Assembly (NCBI GenBank): GCA_963833955.1
Contig: CAWHZY010000001.1
Coordinates: 62,001-126,000, forward strand
Reading direction: 5' to 3'
DNA length: 64,000 nucleotides
Origin: Roseiarcus sp963833955
GTDB taxonomy: Bacteria > Pseudomonadota > Alphaproteobacteria > Rhizobiales > Beijerinckiaceae
Numbering within the stretch: the first letter of the stretch is position 1; each line of letters begins with the position of its first letter. Below, one piece after another: positions 9,124 to 17,910 of the stretch. A model generated the notes under the pieces. That model made no database searches. It was given only the letters and a program-made list of their open reading frames with translations, and had not been told where the DNA came from. A program made the translations under genes and the position numbers.

Positions 9124-9816
9124 TCAGGTTGGCCTTGGCCTGAGATGGGGCGACAGGCGTCGCTCGAGCGCGAGGAAGCCGGCGCCGATGATGGCGTTGA
9201 CGACGAAATAGATCGCGCCGGCAAGGATGAGCGGCAGATAAGTGACCAGCGTGTCGTTGCGGATCTTCAAAGCAATGCTCATCACGTCCCATAAAGTGAC
9301 GAGCGAGACCAGCGCCGTCGACTTCACCATCGAAATCATCTCGGTCGAATAGGCCGGAAGCGCGTGCCTCAGCGCGATCGGAAAGATCATCCGGCGAAAC
9401 ATGAGCAACCTGGACATGCCGCAAGCGCGCGCCGCCTCGACCTGACCATGGGGCACGGCAAGGAGCGCGCCGCGAAAGATCTCGGCCTGGTAGGCGGCGG
9501 TGCAAAGCGCGAGCGCCAGCACGGCGCAATTGAACGCGTCGCGCAGGAAGCCCCACGCGAAGCTCGCGCGCACGGCCGGCAGCGAAGCGAGGCCGTAGTA
9601 GACGACGAAGAGCTGGATCAGGAGCGGCGTGCCGCGAAAGACCGTGACATAGGCGCGCGCGAACAGTTCGAACGGTTTGACGCCGCTCACCCTCATCCAG
9701 GTCACACCCGCGGCGATGAGCGCGCCCAGGACGACGGACAGGAACCAGACTGAGAGCGTGAGCGGCAGCGCGGCGAGAAGGCGGACGAAGGTCTTGGTGA
9801 TGAAATCGAAGTCCAT
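9124..9816 (-). CDS. Polar amino-acid ABC transporter permease (HisM/OccM type)
   Basis: A 230-residue inner-membrane permease with about five hydrophobic helices. It carries the HEQRP/PAAT features VFRGTPLLIQLFVVYYGLA and the EAA coupling loop VEAARACGMSRLLMFRRMIFP, which docks on the ATPase. It sits 7 bases downstream of a second permease, giving the usual heterodimeric channel. Confidence 0.93.
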   Translation of the reverse strand: MDFDFITKTFVRLLAALPLTLSVWFLSVVLGALIAAGVTWMRVSGVKPFELFARAYVTVFRGTPLLIQLFVVYYGLASLPAVRASFAWGFLRDAFNCAVLALALCTAAYQAEIFRGALLAVPHGQVEAARACGMSRLLMFRRMIFPIALRHALPAYSTEMISMVKSTALVSLVTLWDVMSIALKIRNDTLVTYLPLILAGAIYFVVNAIIGAGFLALERRLSPHLRPRPT

Positions 9817-9823
9817 CGCCGCC

Positions 9824-10540
9824 TCAGTTCATCGCCCGGCGCATGCCGCGGGTCGCGCGCGCCTCGGCGACGTCGAAAAACCGGGTCGTCGCGACCGTCA
9901 TCACAAGATAAAGCGCGGCGCCGCCGAGATAGAAGGCGAAGGGCCGATGGGTCGAGCCGGCGCCGACCTGGCTGATCCGCATGAGCTCGGTCAGGCCGGT
10001 GACCGAGATCAGCGAAGAATCCTTGAGCGCGACCTGCCAGAGGTTGCCAAGCGCAGGCAATGCGAAACGAAGAACCTGGGCCATGATGATGCGGCGGAAC
10101 AAGAGCGCCCAATTCATGCCGACGCTCACCGCAGCCTCGAGCTCGCCGCGCGAAATGGCAAGATAGGCGGCGCGGAACACCTCCGCCTGATAGGCGCCCG
10201 AGATGACGCCGACCGCGAGCGCGCCGGCGGCGAAGGATGGCACGCCGACGAAGCCTTCGTAACCGAGAGCATGGGCCGTCTCGGTCAGAAGCGTCGACGT
10301 GCCGAAATAAACGAAATAGACGACGAGCAGTTCCGGCAAGCCCCGGAACAGAGCGGCATAGGCCTGCCCTACGCCGCCTGCAAGCAGCCTTCCAGAAAGC
10401 CGCGCCCAGGCGATGAGCCCGCCGATTGCGGCGCCGATGAGGAGGCCGCAGGCGGAGACGAGAAGCGTCACCGCGGCGCCTTCAAGGAGCGCCAGGCCCC
10501 AGCCGCCCTGACCGAAGCCGAAGATCGCCAGATCGCCCAC
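9824..10540 (-). CDS. Polar amino-acid ABC transporter permease (HisQ/OccQ type)
   Basis: A 238-residue inner-membrane permease. It has FRGLPELLVVYFVYFGTST and the EAA loop LEAAVSVGMNWALLFRRIIMA, both diagnostic of the polar amino-acid permease family. The start is GTG at 10540. It is the partner of the 9124-9816 permease and lies 55 bases downstream of the periplasmic binding-protein gene, so the four genes form one operon. Confidence 0.92.
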   Translation of the reverse strand: MGDLAIFGFGQGGWGLALLEGAAVTLLVSACGLLIGAAIGGLIAWARLSGRLLAGGVGQAYAALFRGLPELLVVYFVYFGTSTLLTETAHALGYEGFVGVPSFAAGALAVGVISGAYQAEVFRAAYLAISRGELEAAVSVGMNWALLFRRIIMAQVLRFALPALGNLWQVALKDSSLISVTGLTELMRISQVGAGSTHRPFAFYLGGAALYLVMTVATTRFFDVAEARATRGMRRAMN

Positions 10541-10595
10541 CCCGGCGCCCCTTCAGGGAGCGCGCTCTTTCAACACGAGAGCGCGCTCAAAGCCC

Positions 10596-11453
10596 TTATT
10601 GGGGCGTCATGTCGATCTTGAACCACTGCTCCGAAAGCTTCTTGACGGTCCCGTCAGCGATCGCCGCCGTAAGCGCTGTGTCGAACTTGGCGGTCAGATC
10701 CGCGTCGCTCTTGCGGATGCCCATGCCCTCGCCGGTTCCGAACACGCCGCCGATAAATTTCGGCCCGACCACAGCGAGCTCTGAAGCGTCCGGCTTTGAC
10801 GCAGTCGCCATGTTGGTCGGAAGGTCGTCGAGCGACGCGTCGATGCGGCCCGACTTGAGGTCGAGGTCGCGATCGTCGGTGGTCTTGTATTCTTTTACCG
10901 TCGCGACGTCCTTGAGATATTGGCTGGCGAAATTGGCGTGGGTGGTCGAAACCTGCACGCCGAGCGTCTTGCCCTTCAGCGCCGCCTGCACGCCCTTGAT
11001 TGCGGCATCGCCGGCGGCGGCGTCCTTGTCGAGATTGACGAGCGTGCCGGCGGCGGGCGCCTTGGCGAGCGGGCTGTCCTTCGGCGCGAGGAAGGAGCCG
11101 GGCGAAGCCGCGTAGGGCTTCGAGAAGTCGATCTCCTTCTTGCGCTCGTCGGTGATCGACATGCCGTCCATGATGACGTCGAACTTGCCCGCCTTGAGCC
11201 CCGGGATCATGCCGTCCCAGTCCTGGGCGATGACCTTGCATTCGAGGCCCGCGCGCTTGCAGAGGTCGTTGGCGAGGTCGACCTCGAAGCCGACGATCTT
11301 GCCGCTCGAGTCGGTCAGGTTCCAGGGCTCGTAGGCCCCCTCCATGCCGATAACGACGGTCTTCCAGTCCTTGGCGAGTGCGCCATGCGCAATTGCGAGG
11401 CTCGCCGCGAGCATTGCGCCGAAACCCAGCGCCCTTGTGAACTTTCGTGCCAT
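10596..11453 (-). CDS. Periplasmic amino-acid-binding protein (SBP_bac_3; ArgT/HisJ/OccT-like)
   Basis: A 285-residue exported binding protein. A signal peptide (ALGFGAMLAASLAIAHGALA) precedes YEPWNLTDSSGKIVGFEVDL, the family's signature around the substrate carboxylate site. IMDGMSITDERKKEIDFSKP follows in the hinge region. It is the first gene of the importer operon. Lysine/arginine/ornithine/histidine or an opine are the likely ligands by similarity; the exact one is not decided. About 120 bases upstream is repeat copy A. Confidence 0.92.
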   Translation of the reverse strand: MARKFTRALGFGAMLAASLAIAHGALAKDWKTVVIGMEGAYEPWNLTDSSGKIVGFEVDLANDLCKRAGLECKVIAQDWDGMIPGLKAGKFDVIMDGMSITDERKKEIDFSKPYAASPGSFLAPKDSPLAKAPAAGTLVNLDKDAAAGDAAIKGVQAALKGKTLGVQVSTTHANFASQYLKDVATVKEYKTTDDRDLDLKSGRIDASLDDLPTNMATASKPDASELAVVGPKFIGGVFGTGEGMGIRKSDADLTAKFDTALTAAIADGTVKKLSEQWFKIDMTPQ

Positions 11454-11572
11454 CGCTCACTCCCATGCTTCGCGCGCTTCGTGACCTTGGCCAGCGCGTC
11501 GGTCACAATTCATACATCGGGCGCGCCGAAAGGGAAGCGCGACGGGCGCCCAAAATCGAGGCTAGCCTGCTT

Positions 11573-11687
11573 ATACCAATTCTATTTGAGCGCAACTCAT
11601 CGCGCTCAAACCCGCGCAACGGCGCCGGCGCGCATTCGCGCTTCGGCCGTAAGGCGATGATCGGTTCCGATCATCGAGTCTTGGTAT
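11573..11687 (+). repeat. Dispersed 115-bp palindromic repeat, copy A
   Basis: A 115-bp element with inverted ends ATACCAA ... TTGGTAT. Inside are two hairpins: TTGAGCG/CGCTCAA around an ACTCAT loop, and CGATGATC/GATCATCG around GGTTCC. Nearly identical copies lie at 22674-22788 and 56566-56663, in the same orientation. The whole 317-base gap between the binding-protein gene and the next plus-strand gene holds this element and no gene. Confidence 0.93.
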
Positions 11688-11779
11688 TACGCGGCGCCCG
11701 CGATCGCGCGCTTCGCAAGCCTTGTCAAAAGCCTGGCCCGCACGAAGACTGCGGCCCGTGAGCGAAAGGAGTGTCGGGG

Positions 11780-12229
11780 TTGAGAAGAATTGTGCGCGTC
11801 CTGTCTGGGCTCTGCGCGTGCGCCGCGCCGGCGCTGGCTCTCGCGGACGAAAGCGCGACGAACGGAGCGATCGATGACGCTTTCGGGGAACACGCGAAAT
11901 ACGAAGCCGTGATCCTCTCATTCCAGAAAGCCGTCGCCGCGCATGATTCCGCAGCGGTCGCAAAGCTCGTGAGCTATCCGATCAGCGTGTCCATCAAAGG
12001 CCGGAAAACGACAGTCAGCAACGCGAAGGCTTTCGTAGCGAACTACGATGCGATCATGACCCCGGATATCGTCTCGACGGTCACGGGCCAAAAGTACGAA
12101 GATCTATTCGTCAACTCGCACGGCGTGATGTTCGGCAACGGACAGGTGTGGGTCAACGGCGTCTGCAGGGACAATTCCTGCAAGACGCTGGACGTGAAGG
12201 TCATCACCATTCAGCACGGCCCCAGGTGA
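11780..12229 (+). CDS. Small exported protein, NTF2-like fold suspected
   Basis: A protein of about 149 residues that I do not recognise by name. It opens with a signal peptide (IVRVLSGLCACAAPALALA) and then YEAVILSFQKAVAAHDSAAV, the helix seen at the start of SnoaL/DUF4440-like NTF2-fold proteins. VKLVSYPISV-like and GQVWVNGVC strands follow, with a Cys pair (C-R-D-N-S-C). I chose TTG 11780 because AAAGGAG lies 8-9 bases before it; GTG 11771 is an in-frame alternative right on top of that ribosome site. Function unknown. Confidence 0.7.
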   Translation: MRRIVRVLSGLCACAAPALALADESATNGAIDDAFGEHAKYEAVILSFQKAVAAHDSAAVAKLVSYPISVSIKGRKTTVSNAKAFVANYDAIMTPDIVSTVTGQKYEDLFVNSHGVMFGNGQVWVNGVCRDNSCKTLDVKVITIQHGPR

Positions 12230-12244
12230 CCAGCGGCTCGCTCG

Positions 12245-12266
12245 CCTCCCTCAAGAGCGAGGGAGG
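12245..12266. terminator. Hairpin between convergent genes
   Basis: CCTCCCTC and GAGGGAGG form an 8-bp GC stem around AAGAGC, between the convergent stops at 12229 and 12287. There is no clear T tract on either strand, so a bidirectional terminator role is inferred from position only. Confidence 0.5.
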
Positions 12267-12286
12267 GCGGGAAATGGCGAGCAGGC

Positions 12287-13639
12287 TTAGGCCGCCGCTT
12301 TGATCGAAGCGCCGACCTTGTCCATGATCTCGCCGATCTGGTCTTCGCTCACGATGAGCGGGGGCGTGAGCTCGATCGTGTCGCCGGCCGGCCGGATCAT
12401 GATCCCCGCATCGAAGAACGCGTGGTCGAGCGCGATACGGACGCGCTCGCCAGGACTGCCGGGGACAGGCGCCAGGTCGATCGCGCCGGTCAGGCCGACG
12501 CAGCGGATGTCGACGACGTTGGGCAGCCCCTTGAGCCCCATGATGGCGTCGTACCACTTGGGCTCGAGCGCCTTGGCGCGCTCGAACAGGCGCTCGTCAC
12601 GATAAAGGTCGAGCGTCGCCAGCGCCGCCGCGCAAGCGAGCGGATGCCCCGAATAGGTATAGCCGTGGAAGAGCTCGATGGCCTGCTCCGGCCCGTTCAT
12701 GAAGGCGTCGTAGATGGGCTTGCGCGCGATCACGCCGCCCATCGGCGCGGCGCCGGAGGTCACGCCCTTGGCGAAGGTGATCATGTCGGGCTGAACGCCA
12801 TAGCGCTCGGCGGCGAACGGCGCCCCGAGGCGCCCGAACCCGGTGATCACTTCGTCGAAGATGAGCAAGATGCCATGTTTGTCGCAGATCTCGCGCAAGC
12901 GCTTGAGATAGCCTTTGGGGGCCGGCAGAACGCCGGTCGAGCCCGCCATCGGTTCGACGATCACCGCCGCGATGGTGGACGCATCGTGCAGCGCCACAAT
13001 GCCCTCGAGCGCGTCGGCGAGATGCGCCCCCCATTCCGGCTCGCCCTTGGTGAAGGCCTGATGCTCGCGGTTGTAGGTCGCGGGCAGGTGGTCGACGCCG
13101 GCCAGCAGCGAGCCGAAGAACTTGCGGTTGTTGACCATGCCGCCGACCGAAATGCCGCCGAAGCCGACGCCGTGATAGCCGCGCTCGCGGCCGATCAGGC
13201 GCTGGCGCGAGCCCTGCCCGCGCACGTTATGATAGGCGAGCGCGATCTTGAGCGCCGTGTCGCAGGCCTCGGAGCCGGAATTGCAATAGAACACGTGATC
13301 GAGATCGCCCGGCGCGAGCTCGGCTATGCGCGAGGCCAGCTGGAACGCCAGCGGATGGGCGAACTGGAAGGTCGGAGCAAAATCGAGCTCCGCCGCCTGG
13401 CGCTGGATCGCGGCCACGATCGGGGCCCGGTTGTGCCCGGCGTTGCAGCACCACAGACCCGCCGTGCCGTCGAGGATCTCGCGGCCCTCGGGGGTGAAAT
13501 AATGCATGTCCTTGGCGCGCGAGATGAGCCGCGGCTTCTTCTTGAAGGCGCGATTGGGCGTGAACGGCAGCCAGAACGCGCTCAAGTCATTGGGGACCTC
13601 CGCCCGCGGTGCGGGTTTGACGGCGGCGGCGGTGTTCAT
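12287..13639 (-). CDS. Class III aminotransferase (omega-amino acid:pyruvate type)
   Basis: A 450-residue PLP-dependent aminotransferase. Visible are ILDGTAGLWCCNAGHNRAP, the PLP phosphate loop FYCNSGSEACDTALK, the pyridine-contact Asp in LLIFDEVITGFGR and the Schiff-base Lys in MITFAKGVTSGAAPMGG. These features and the length match beta-alanine/omega-amino acid:pyruvate transaminases, which move the terminal amino group of beta-alanine or similar amines to pyruvate. ATG 13639 has AGGAGA seven bases upstream. It is the last conserved gene before the 14-17.4 kb island. Confidence 0.9.
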   Translation of the reverse strand: MNTAAAVKPAPRAEVPNDLSAFWLPFTPNRAFKKKPRLISRAKDMHYFTPEGREILDGTAGLWCCNAGHNRAPIVAAIQRQAAELDFAPTFQFAHPLAFQLASRIAELAPGDLDHVFYCNSGSEACDTALKIALAYHNVRGQGSRQRLIGRERGYHGVGFGGISVGGMVNNRKFFGSLLAGVDHLPATYNREHQAFTKGEPEWGAHLADALEGIVALHDASTIAAVIVEPMAGSTGVLPAPKGYLKRLREICDKHGILLIFDEVITGFGRLGAPFAAERYGVQPDMITFAKGVTSGAAPMGGVIARKPIYDAFMNGPEQAIELFHGYTYSGHPLACAAALATLDLYRDERLFERAKALEPKWYDAIMGLKGLPNVVDIRCVGLTGAIDLAPVPGSPGERVRIALDHAFFDAGIMIRPAGDTIELTPPLIVSEDQIGEIMDKVGASIKAAA

Positions 13640-14072
13640 CGGGAAAGTCTCCTCGGGGCGATCATTGGCGCGGACAATGGCGGCGGCGCCCCGATTTGTC
13701 CAGTTGGCGCCGCGCGCCGCCCGGACGCAACCCAAAAGGGGTTAGCCTTGAAATGAGGGGAACGGGGAGACAACCGCCCGGTCAATCGCGATCTACAATC
13801 CAGCGCCGAATCTGTAATTCAACATATATGTGATTTTGCTGACTATTCTTAGTCGTTGACAGTGTCCATGCTCCGGCTCAACATTGTGCACCCGTTCTTA
13901 GTGCAGAATACGTATATATCAGCTGGTAAGCTGGACGGAGATCATCACTGGAACTGACGCCCAGGCTCGCTAGCGAGCTCTGGCTAGTATTGTCTCGCGG
14001 ATTACGTATTCCGACATCGTCTAAGTTCAATAATGCCCAGCGGGCCCGCAAGCGGGGCCGGAGGGGGGAAGC
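13640..14072. other. AT-richer intergenic region at the left edge of the island
   Basis: A 433-base gap between the divergent aminotransferase and the first island gene. From about 13790 it is visibly richer in A and T than its surroundings (for example ACATATATGTGATTTTG near 13823). It holds no supported gene. It presumably carries the promoters of both neighbours, but I could not assign a definite -35/-10 pair. Confidence 0.5.
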
Positions 14073-16271
14073 ATGGCGGCCACGGCGAAGCTTTTTCAGA
14101 GAACGTTCATCCAAACCAAACCGGGGGTCGAAAAGCGGCCTTACCTGGAGCAGTTTGCTTCCCTAGCGTTCTCGGCCAAGCCGAATGGCGTCTACAGCGC
14201 CGAAATCGAGATCGCCCCAAACCAGACCCCCCCGACGCCTCGCGATTTCGTCGAGCTTCTTATCGGCAGCGAACACGTGGACGCGATTCCCATCGTTCCC
14301 GCCGGCACAGATCCGCCGACAAAATTCGAGGACCTGTCGCCGGAGGTTAGGCGCGCCTACGAAATCTACCCGCTCGTCGACGGCGAGACTGTCATTTCTA
14401 TCAATATGTTATGTCTAGATAAGGATTGGGAGGGCATGCGGCCGGGAACGGTGTTTATCGCCCGCGAAACGAATTTGGCCCGCGCCTATTTTGCCGCCCC
14501 AGGCCTGCGAGCGGATCCCCACACGCCAGGCGTCACGCCGGCCTTGTTATTGCTTCGGATTCCCCCCGCTCCGGTCCTCCAAGCCCCAACTGACGGCCCT
14601 GACGCCGCCATCGACGACGCTCAGCGCGCGTTCGACCTCCAAGTCTTCTCGATCGTCCTTAACACCATTTCGACCTTGTCGTGGGCGACGCCCGCAGGAC
14701 CTTTTGTCGCCGCGGGGGCCGCTATTATCGAAGTCATTGTGCAGGCACTGTTCGGCGTAAAATCGAACTTGCTCGGTGAGATACAGAAAATCGCCGACGA
14801 TGTTGTCGAACGGGTCGAGTATTTCCATGAAATACAAACAATAAAGGAAGAATTCGCCGCTTTGGCGGCGTTTTCCAAGTACACGAAGGATATGCAGACT
14901 TACTTGAAGACGAGTGATGTGCAAACCTTCCGACTAGAGCTTACTGAGGACGCAGGGATATTGTTTCAGATCAATAACTCGCTCGGCCCAAACGTCAAAA
15001 ATAACCTGCTTTCTTTGCAAACCTTACTACTAAGCGACAGTGATCTGTCTGCGACCGAACGGGCTGCATATACGTCGCGTCATCACTGGTCGATCGCCAG
15101 TTCGAAGCTAAATTTGTTATTCTTGACGGTGGCATTTCATATTACGGCGTTGAAGTTGAAAATCGTATTGCTCGCGAAACTTTATGAATGCGGGTTCGAC
15201 TTTAAGGGAAATGCCCTCAATCCGGATAATCCAGAGCCTAATCCTGACAACACATTTAGTTTATTGGTGCAGGAGGTCCGGGATCTTAAAGATAAGCTGC
15301 CCGGACTCATCGCCAATGTGAGAGCGAGGCGGATCGGTATGATCACAGAAGGAGAGTCGCATAACTGCGAAGTCGCCCACAGCAATCTATGGAAATGGAA
15401 AGCGCAGCGCGGAGAATGGGCTGCGCTATTCAACGAACACGATGCGCTGTTCACCGGGGACCGTTGGGACCTAATGGTCCGCTCGAAAGAAGACAATCCG
15501 AGCATCGCGGAATTCGGAGTGCCTGACCGGGAGCACCCTTCGTATTGGACTGGCAAAGGGTGGATTGAACCCGCCCATGTCGACTACTATCCGTGGCATC
15601 GGCTTGAGATTCGCGATAGAGCCCTGTACAATGGAAGGGATCCCCAGCAATGGGTTTTGAGCAACTGCGGTACTGGGTCAAACAGATATGCAAAAAATCA
15701 GTCTAGATTCACAGACCTAAAGAAAAAATACAATGACAAAATCCTCCGGGAGTTCGACGGCTGGGCGAAAGTCCCCGACATCCTGGGCGCTGGCGTCAAC
15801 TCACTGCTCGAAAAATGGCAGCCGAAGCTGCCGCAGAAATTCCCGCCCGCCGAGGGGCTTTTATCTGTTCTCAAGTGGGAAGAAGCCGCCGACAAAGACG
15901 AGCTCTGGTTCGATCAGACGGTTTCGGTCAGGTATTGGTTTACTATACTGACCTCGATCGGAAAAGAATCTTATTCCGGAAAACCGGGGAAGAATGAGCC
16001 AAGACTGACCGAGACCGGATGGATCGAGGTAAAAGGAAGGCGGCATCCGCGAATCGTCGGCCTACCCAAAACAGGCGAATATCTGACTTATATTAGCGAT
16101 GTTTGCCTGTATCGGCAGTTCAAGAAGGAATATCGCGACAAGCCGCCGAAACTTGGCAAAGAAAGGCGGGTGAAACTTATTACGCGCCCTGAAGGCAAGG
16201 ACAGCTTCTCCGGAGAGTATATCGACACTGCGTCTACAAAGTTCGACAAGGACTTTTTCTCCACGCTTTGA
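14073..16271 (+). CDS. Unrecognised 732-residue protein with pore-forming-toxin-like helices
   Basis: I do not recognise this protein. There is no signal peptide. Residues 1-170 are globular. Residues 185-230 form a strongly hydrophobic stretch (VFSIVLNTISTLSW, then GPFVAAGAAIIEVIVQALFG) followed by long charged helices (LLGEIQKIADDVVERVEYFH) to about 285. A second hydrophobic helix region (LNLLFLTVAFHITALKLKIV) is at 345-365, and residues 430-732 are Trp/Tyr/Lys-rich and probably beta-rich. This order, a hydrophobic hairpin inside a long helical bundle followed by a beta-rich C-terminus, resembles alpha-pore-forming or Cry-like toxins, but that is inference. GGGGGGAAGC precedes the ATG. The next gene starts 45 bases downstream. 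Confidence 0.75.
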   Translation: MAATAKLFQRTFIQTKPGVEKRPYLEQFASLAFSAKPNGVYSAEIEIAPNQTPPTPRDFVELLIGSEHVDAIPIVPAGTDPPTKFEDLSPEVRRAYEIYPLVDGETVISINMLCLDKDWEGMRPGTVFIARETNLARAYFAAPGLRADPHTPGVTPALLLLRIPPAPVLQAPTDGPDAAIDDAQRAFDLQVFSIVLNTISTLSWATPAGPFVAAGAAIIEVIVQALFGVKSNLLGEIQKIADDVVERVEYFHEIQTIKEEFAALAAFSKYTKDMQTYLKTSDVQTFRLELTEDAGILFQINNSLGPNVKNNLLSLQTLLLSDSDLSATERAAYTSRHHWSIASSKLNLLFLTVAFHITALKLKIVLLAKLYECGFDFKGNALNPDNPEPNPDNTFSLLVQEVRDLKDKLPGLIANVRARRIGMITEGESHNCEVAHSNLWKWKAQRGEWAALFNEHDALFTGDRWDLMVRSKEDNPSIAEFGVPDREHPSYWTGKGWIEPAHVDYYPWHRLEIRDRALYNGRDPQQWVLSNCGTGSNRYAKNQSRFTDLKKKYNDKILREFDGWAKVPDILGAGVNSLLEKWQPKLPQKFPPAEGLLSVLKWEEAADKDELWFDQTVSVRYWFTILTSIGKESYSGKPGKNEPRLTETGWIEVKGRRHPRIVGLPKTGEYLTYISDVCLYRQFKKEYRDKPPKLGKERRVKLITRPEGKDSFSGEYIDTASTKFDKDFFSTL

Positions 16272-16316
16272 CTTTCGGCGAGAGCCAAGTTCTTCGTTTC
16301 ACCAGGGAGGCACGCA

Positions 16317-17357
16317 ATGCCAAAAAACCGGGAAAAGATAACCAACGACCAAATTCAAGAACGTAGCGATAAGATTAAAAGCAATGATTCTGAAATCCAA
16401 AGAAAACTAACAGAGTCGCTATTTGAAAATGATCAAGAGAGATTGCGAGAAATTGACCAGGAGATCAGGAATCTACAATTGGATTCCTCCCTGTTGAAGT
16501 TGGAAAAGCTGGGTCTTGAGCAATTTCAGGCGCAGCAAGGAAAGCAAGCAGAAGCGACCAAGATTATACGTGAAATACAGATTGCGCATGACCGTGTTGA
16601 AACTCTGCTCGGCCGAATTTCCGATCAGGCTGATAAGATTGAGGGGATGAGATCGCTCTTGGAGGACAATAAAACCAAATTTGGTCAATTTAAGGAGAAA
16701 CTGGAAACATACGTTGACAAAACCTACCCAAACGGTGAGGCCTTAAATAAGGCGCTGCATGGGGGTGGTCTTTTTCTTTCTCTCGCTGGGTTAGTGTTCG
16801 GAATTGCCTGTCTTGTGTATGCGGTCAACGGTGCGAAGAGCACGAAGACAACGCCGGTATTTAAGGAAAGCGGCAATTCGGCTTCGCCGGGTATGGATGT
16901 CGTCGCGTTGGGCGAGATTCCACGAGACCCGAAAGACATGAACGAAGACCAGCTTGAAGAACTGATGCAGAAGCTGATCGTGGACAGGGGCGTGATCGCT
17001 AGCGGCGAAGTGCCCCAGAAGAGGCTATGGCAAAATCTTGCTGGCGTCGCGGACAAGACCGAAATCGAGGATCAGGATCTCGCGCTCATTCTCCTGCAGG
17101 AGGCGGCGTCGGGTCTACCCGGAACCCGCGAATTTCTCTGGCTGGACCCGAGCGAGGCGAAAGAACAATACGACGCGCTCAGAGCAGCGTACAAGAAATC
17201 GGAAAAGCTGTCCGATGTCTATCTCGCCGCAACGAAGATCGAATACAATGGCGAGGAAGTCCCGACCTTTCATACGGCGTTGCTGTTGCAATGCGCGCTT
17301 GATAGGATCCATCACAACTCGCTGTTCCCCGACGTCCCCACGCCGGCCGTGGCTTAA
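16317..17357 (+). CDS. Unrecognised coiled-coil protein with one membrane segment
   Basis: A 346-residue protein I do not recognise. Residues 8-135 are highly charged and heptad-like (for example ERLREIDQEIRNLQLDSSLL), a likely coiled coil. Residues 150-171 form one membrane segment (GLFLSLAGLVFGIACLVYAV). Residues 175-346 make a separate, mostly helical domain with many acidic residues. Base use in the first 500 bases is clearly AT-richer than the neighbours. AGGGAGGCACGC precedes the ATG. It lies 45 bases downstream of the 732-residue protein and is probably cotranscribed. It could be an anchor, partner pore subunit or immunity protein; nothing in the sequence decides this. Confidence 0.75.
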   Translation: MPKNREKITNDQIQERSDKIKSNDSEIQRKLTESLFENDQERLREIDQEIRNLQLDSSLLKLEKLGLEQFQAQQGKQAEATKIIREIQIAHDRVETLLGRISDQADKIEGMRSLLEDNKTKFGQFKEKLETYVDKTYPNGEALNKALHGGGLFLSLAGLVFGIACLVYAVNGAKSTKTTPVFKESGNSASPGMDVVALGEIPRDPKDMNEDQLEELMQKLIVDRGVIASGEVPQKRLWQNLAGVADKTEIEDQDLALILLQEAASGLPGTREFLWLDPSEAKEQYDALRAAYKKSEKLSDVYLAATKIEYNGEEVPTFHTALLLQCALDRIHHNSLFPDVPTPAVA

Positions 17358-17910
17358 GGGGATAGAGCGCCCGGCGCAAATTGGGCCGAAGGTCTTCGGC
17401 TTAAATGAGTGGTTGAACTGAAATCATTGCATCGCGCCTGAAGGGCCGCCTCGGGCGCCAAGCCTAAGGCCCCTTGCCCGGCCAGCCTCCGCTGAGCGCC
17501 GGGCTCACCCCCTCGGCGAAATAGCGCCGCCCCAATAGCTCGGACTTTCCAGCCGCATTCTGGCGCGGGCGCCGATGGCCTTGGCGCTCCTTCTTGCCCA
17601 GTTTTCCGTGCACGGTCGTCGCTTTTCCTCAGAGTCAGCGCCGATCCAGCCCATTTGACTAGAAAAGAAGCTCCCCGATTCGCCGGGGCCGCGCTCGTGA
17701 ACCCGACCAATCCAACGCCCGTGACAAATCCTGACAAAATCACTATTGCCAGACGCAACGAATGGTTGTATTAACCATATGATACAACCGTAAGGGACAG
17801 CCGATGACGGTGGTGGAACACACAAATGTTCAGGCTCAAGTCGGTTTCGGACGCAGCGGAAGCGGCGGATTTCAAGTCTGACTCACAGAGAAGTAACCAG
17901 GGGCGCGGAC
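17358..17910. other. Gene-free region at the right edge of the island
   Basis: A 553-base gap between the island and gcrA. A minus-strand frame at 17354-17758 starts with a signal-like peptide but soon becomes low-complexity and has no family resemblance, so I do not call it. ATTAACCATATGATACAACCG near 17771 is AT-rich and may belong to the gcrA promoter. Confidence 0.45.

Noticed and set aside
11571..11963. Minus-strand frame that shares a peptide (IPRLDDRNRSSPYGRSANAR) with another frame at 56523-56864
   Set aside because: The shared peptide is just the translation of the dispersed DNA repeat, not evidence of a protein family.
12422..13756. 444-codon plus-strand open frame opposite the class III aminotransferase
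   Set aside because: A GC-rich antisense shadow: the minus-strand frame carries all aminotransferase motifs, while this one is Arg/Ala/Gly/Asp low-complexity with no family features.
17354..17758. 134-codon minus-strand frame starting with a signal-like peptide (MRLAIVILSGFVTGVGLVGF)
   Set aside because: Only the first 25 residues look protein-like; the rest is Arg/Ala/Gly-rich, no ribosome site is clear and no family is recognisable. Kept as a possible but unsupported small exported protein.
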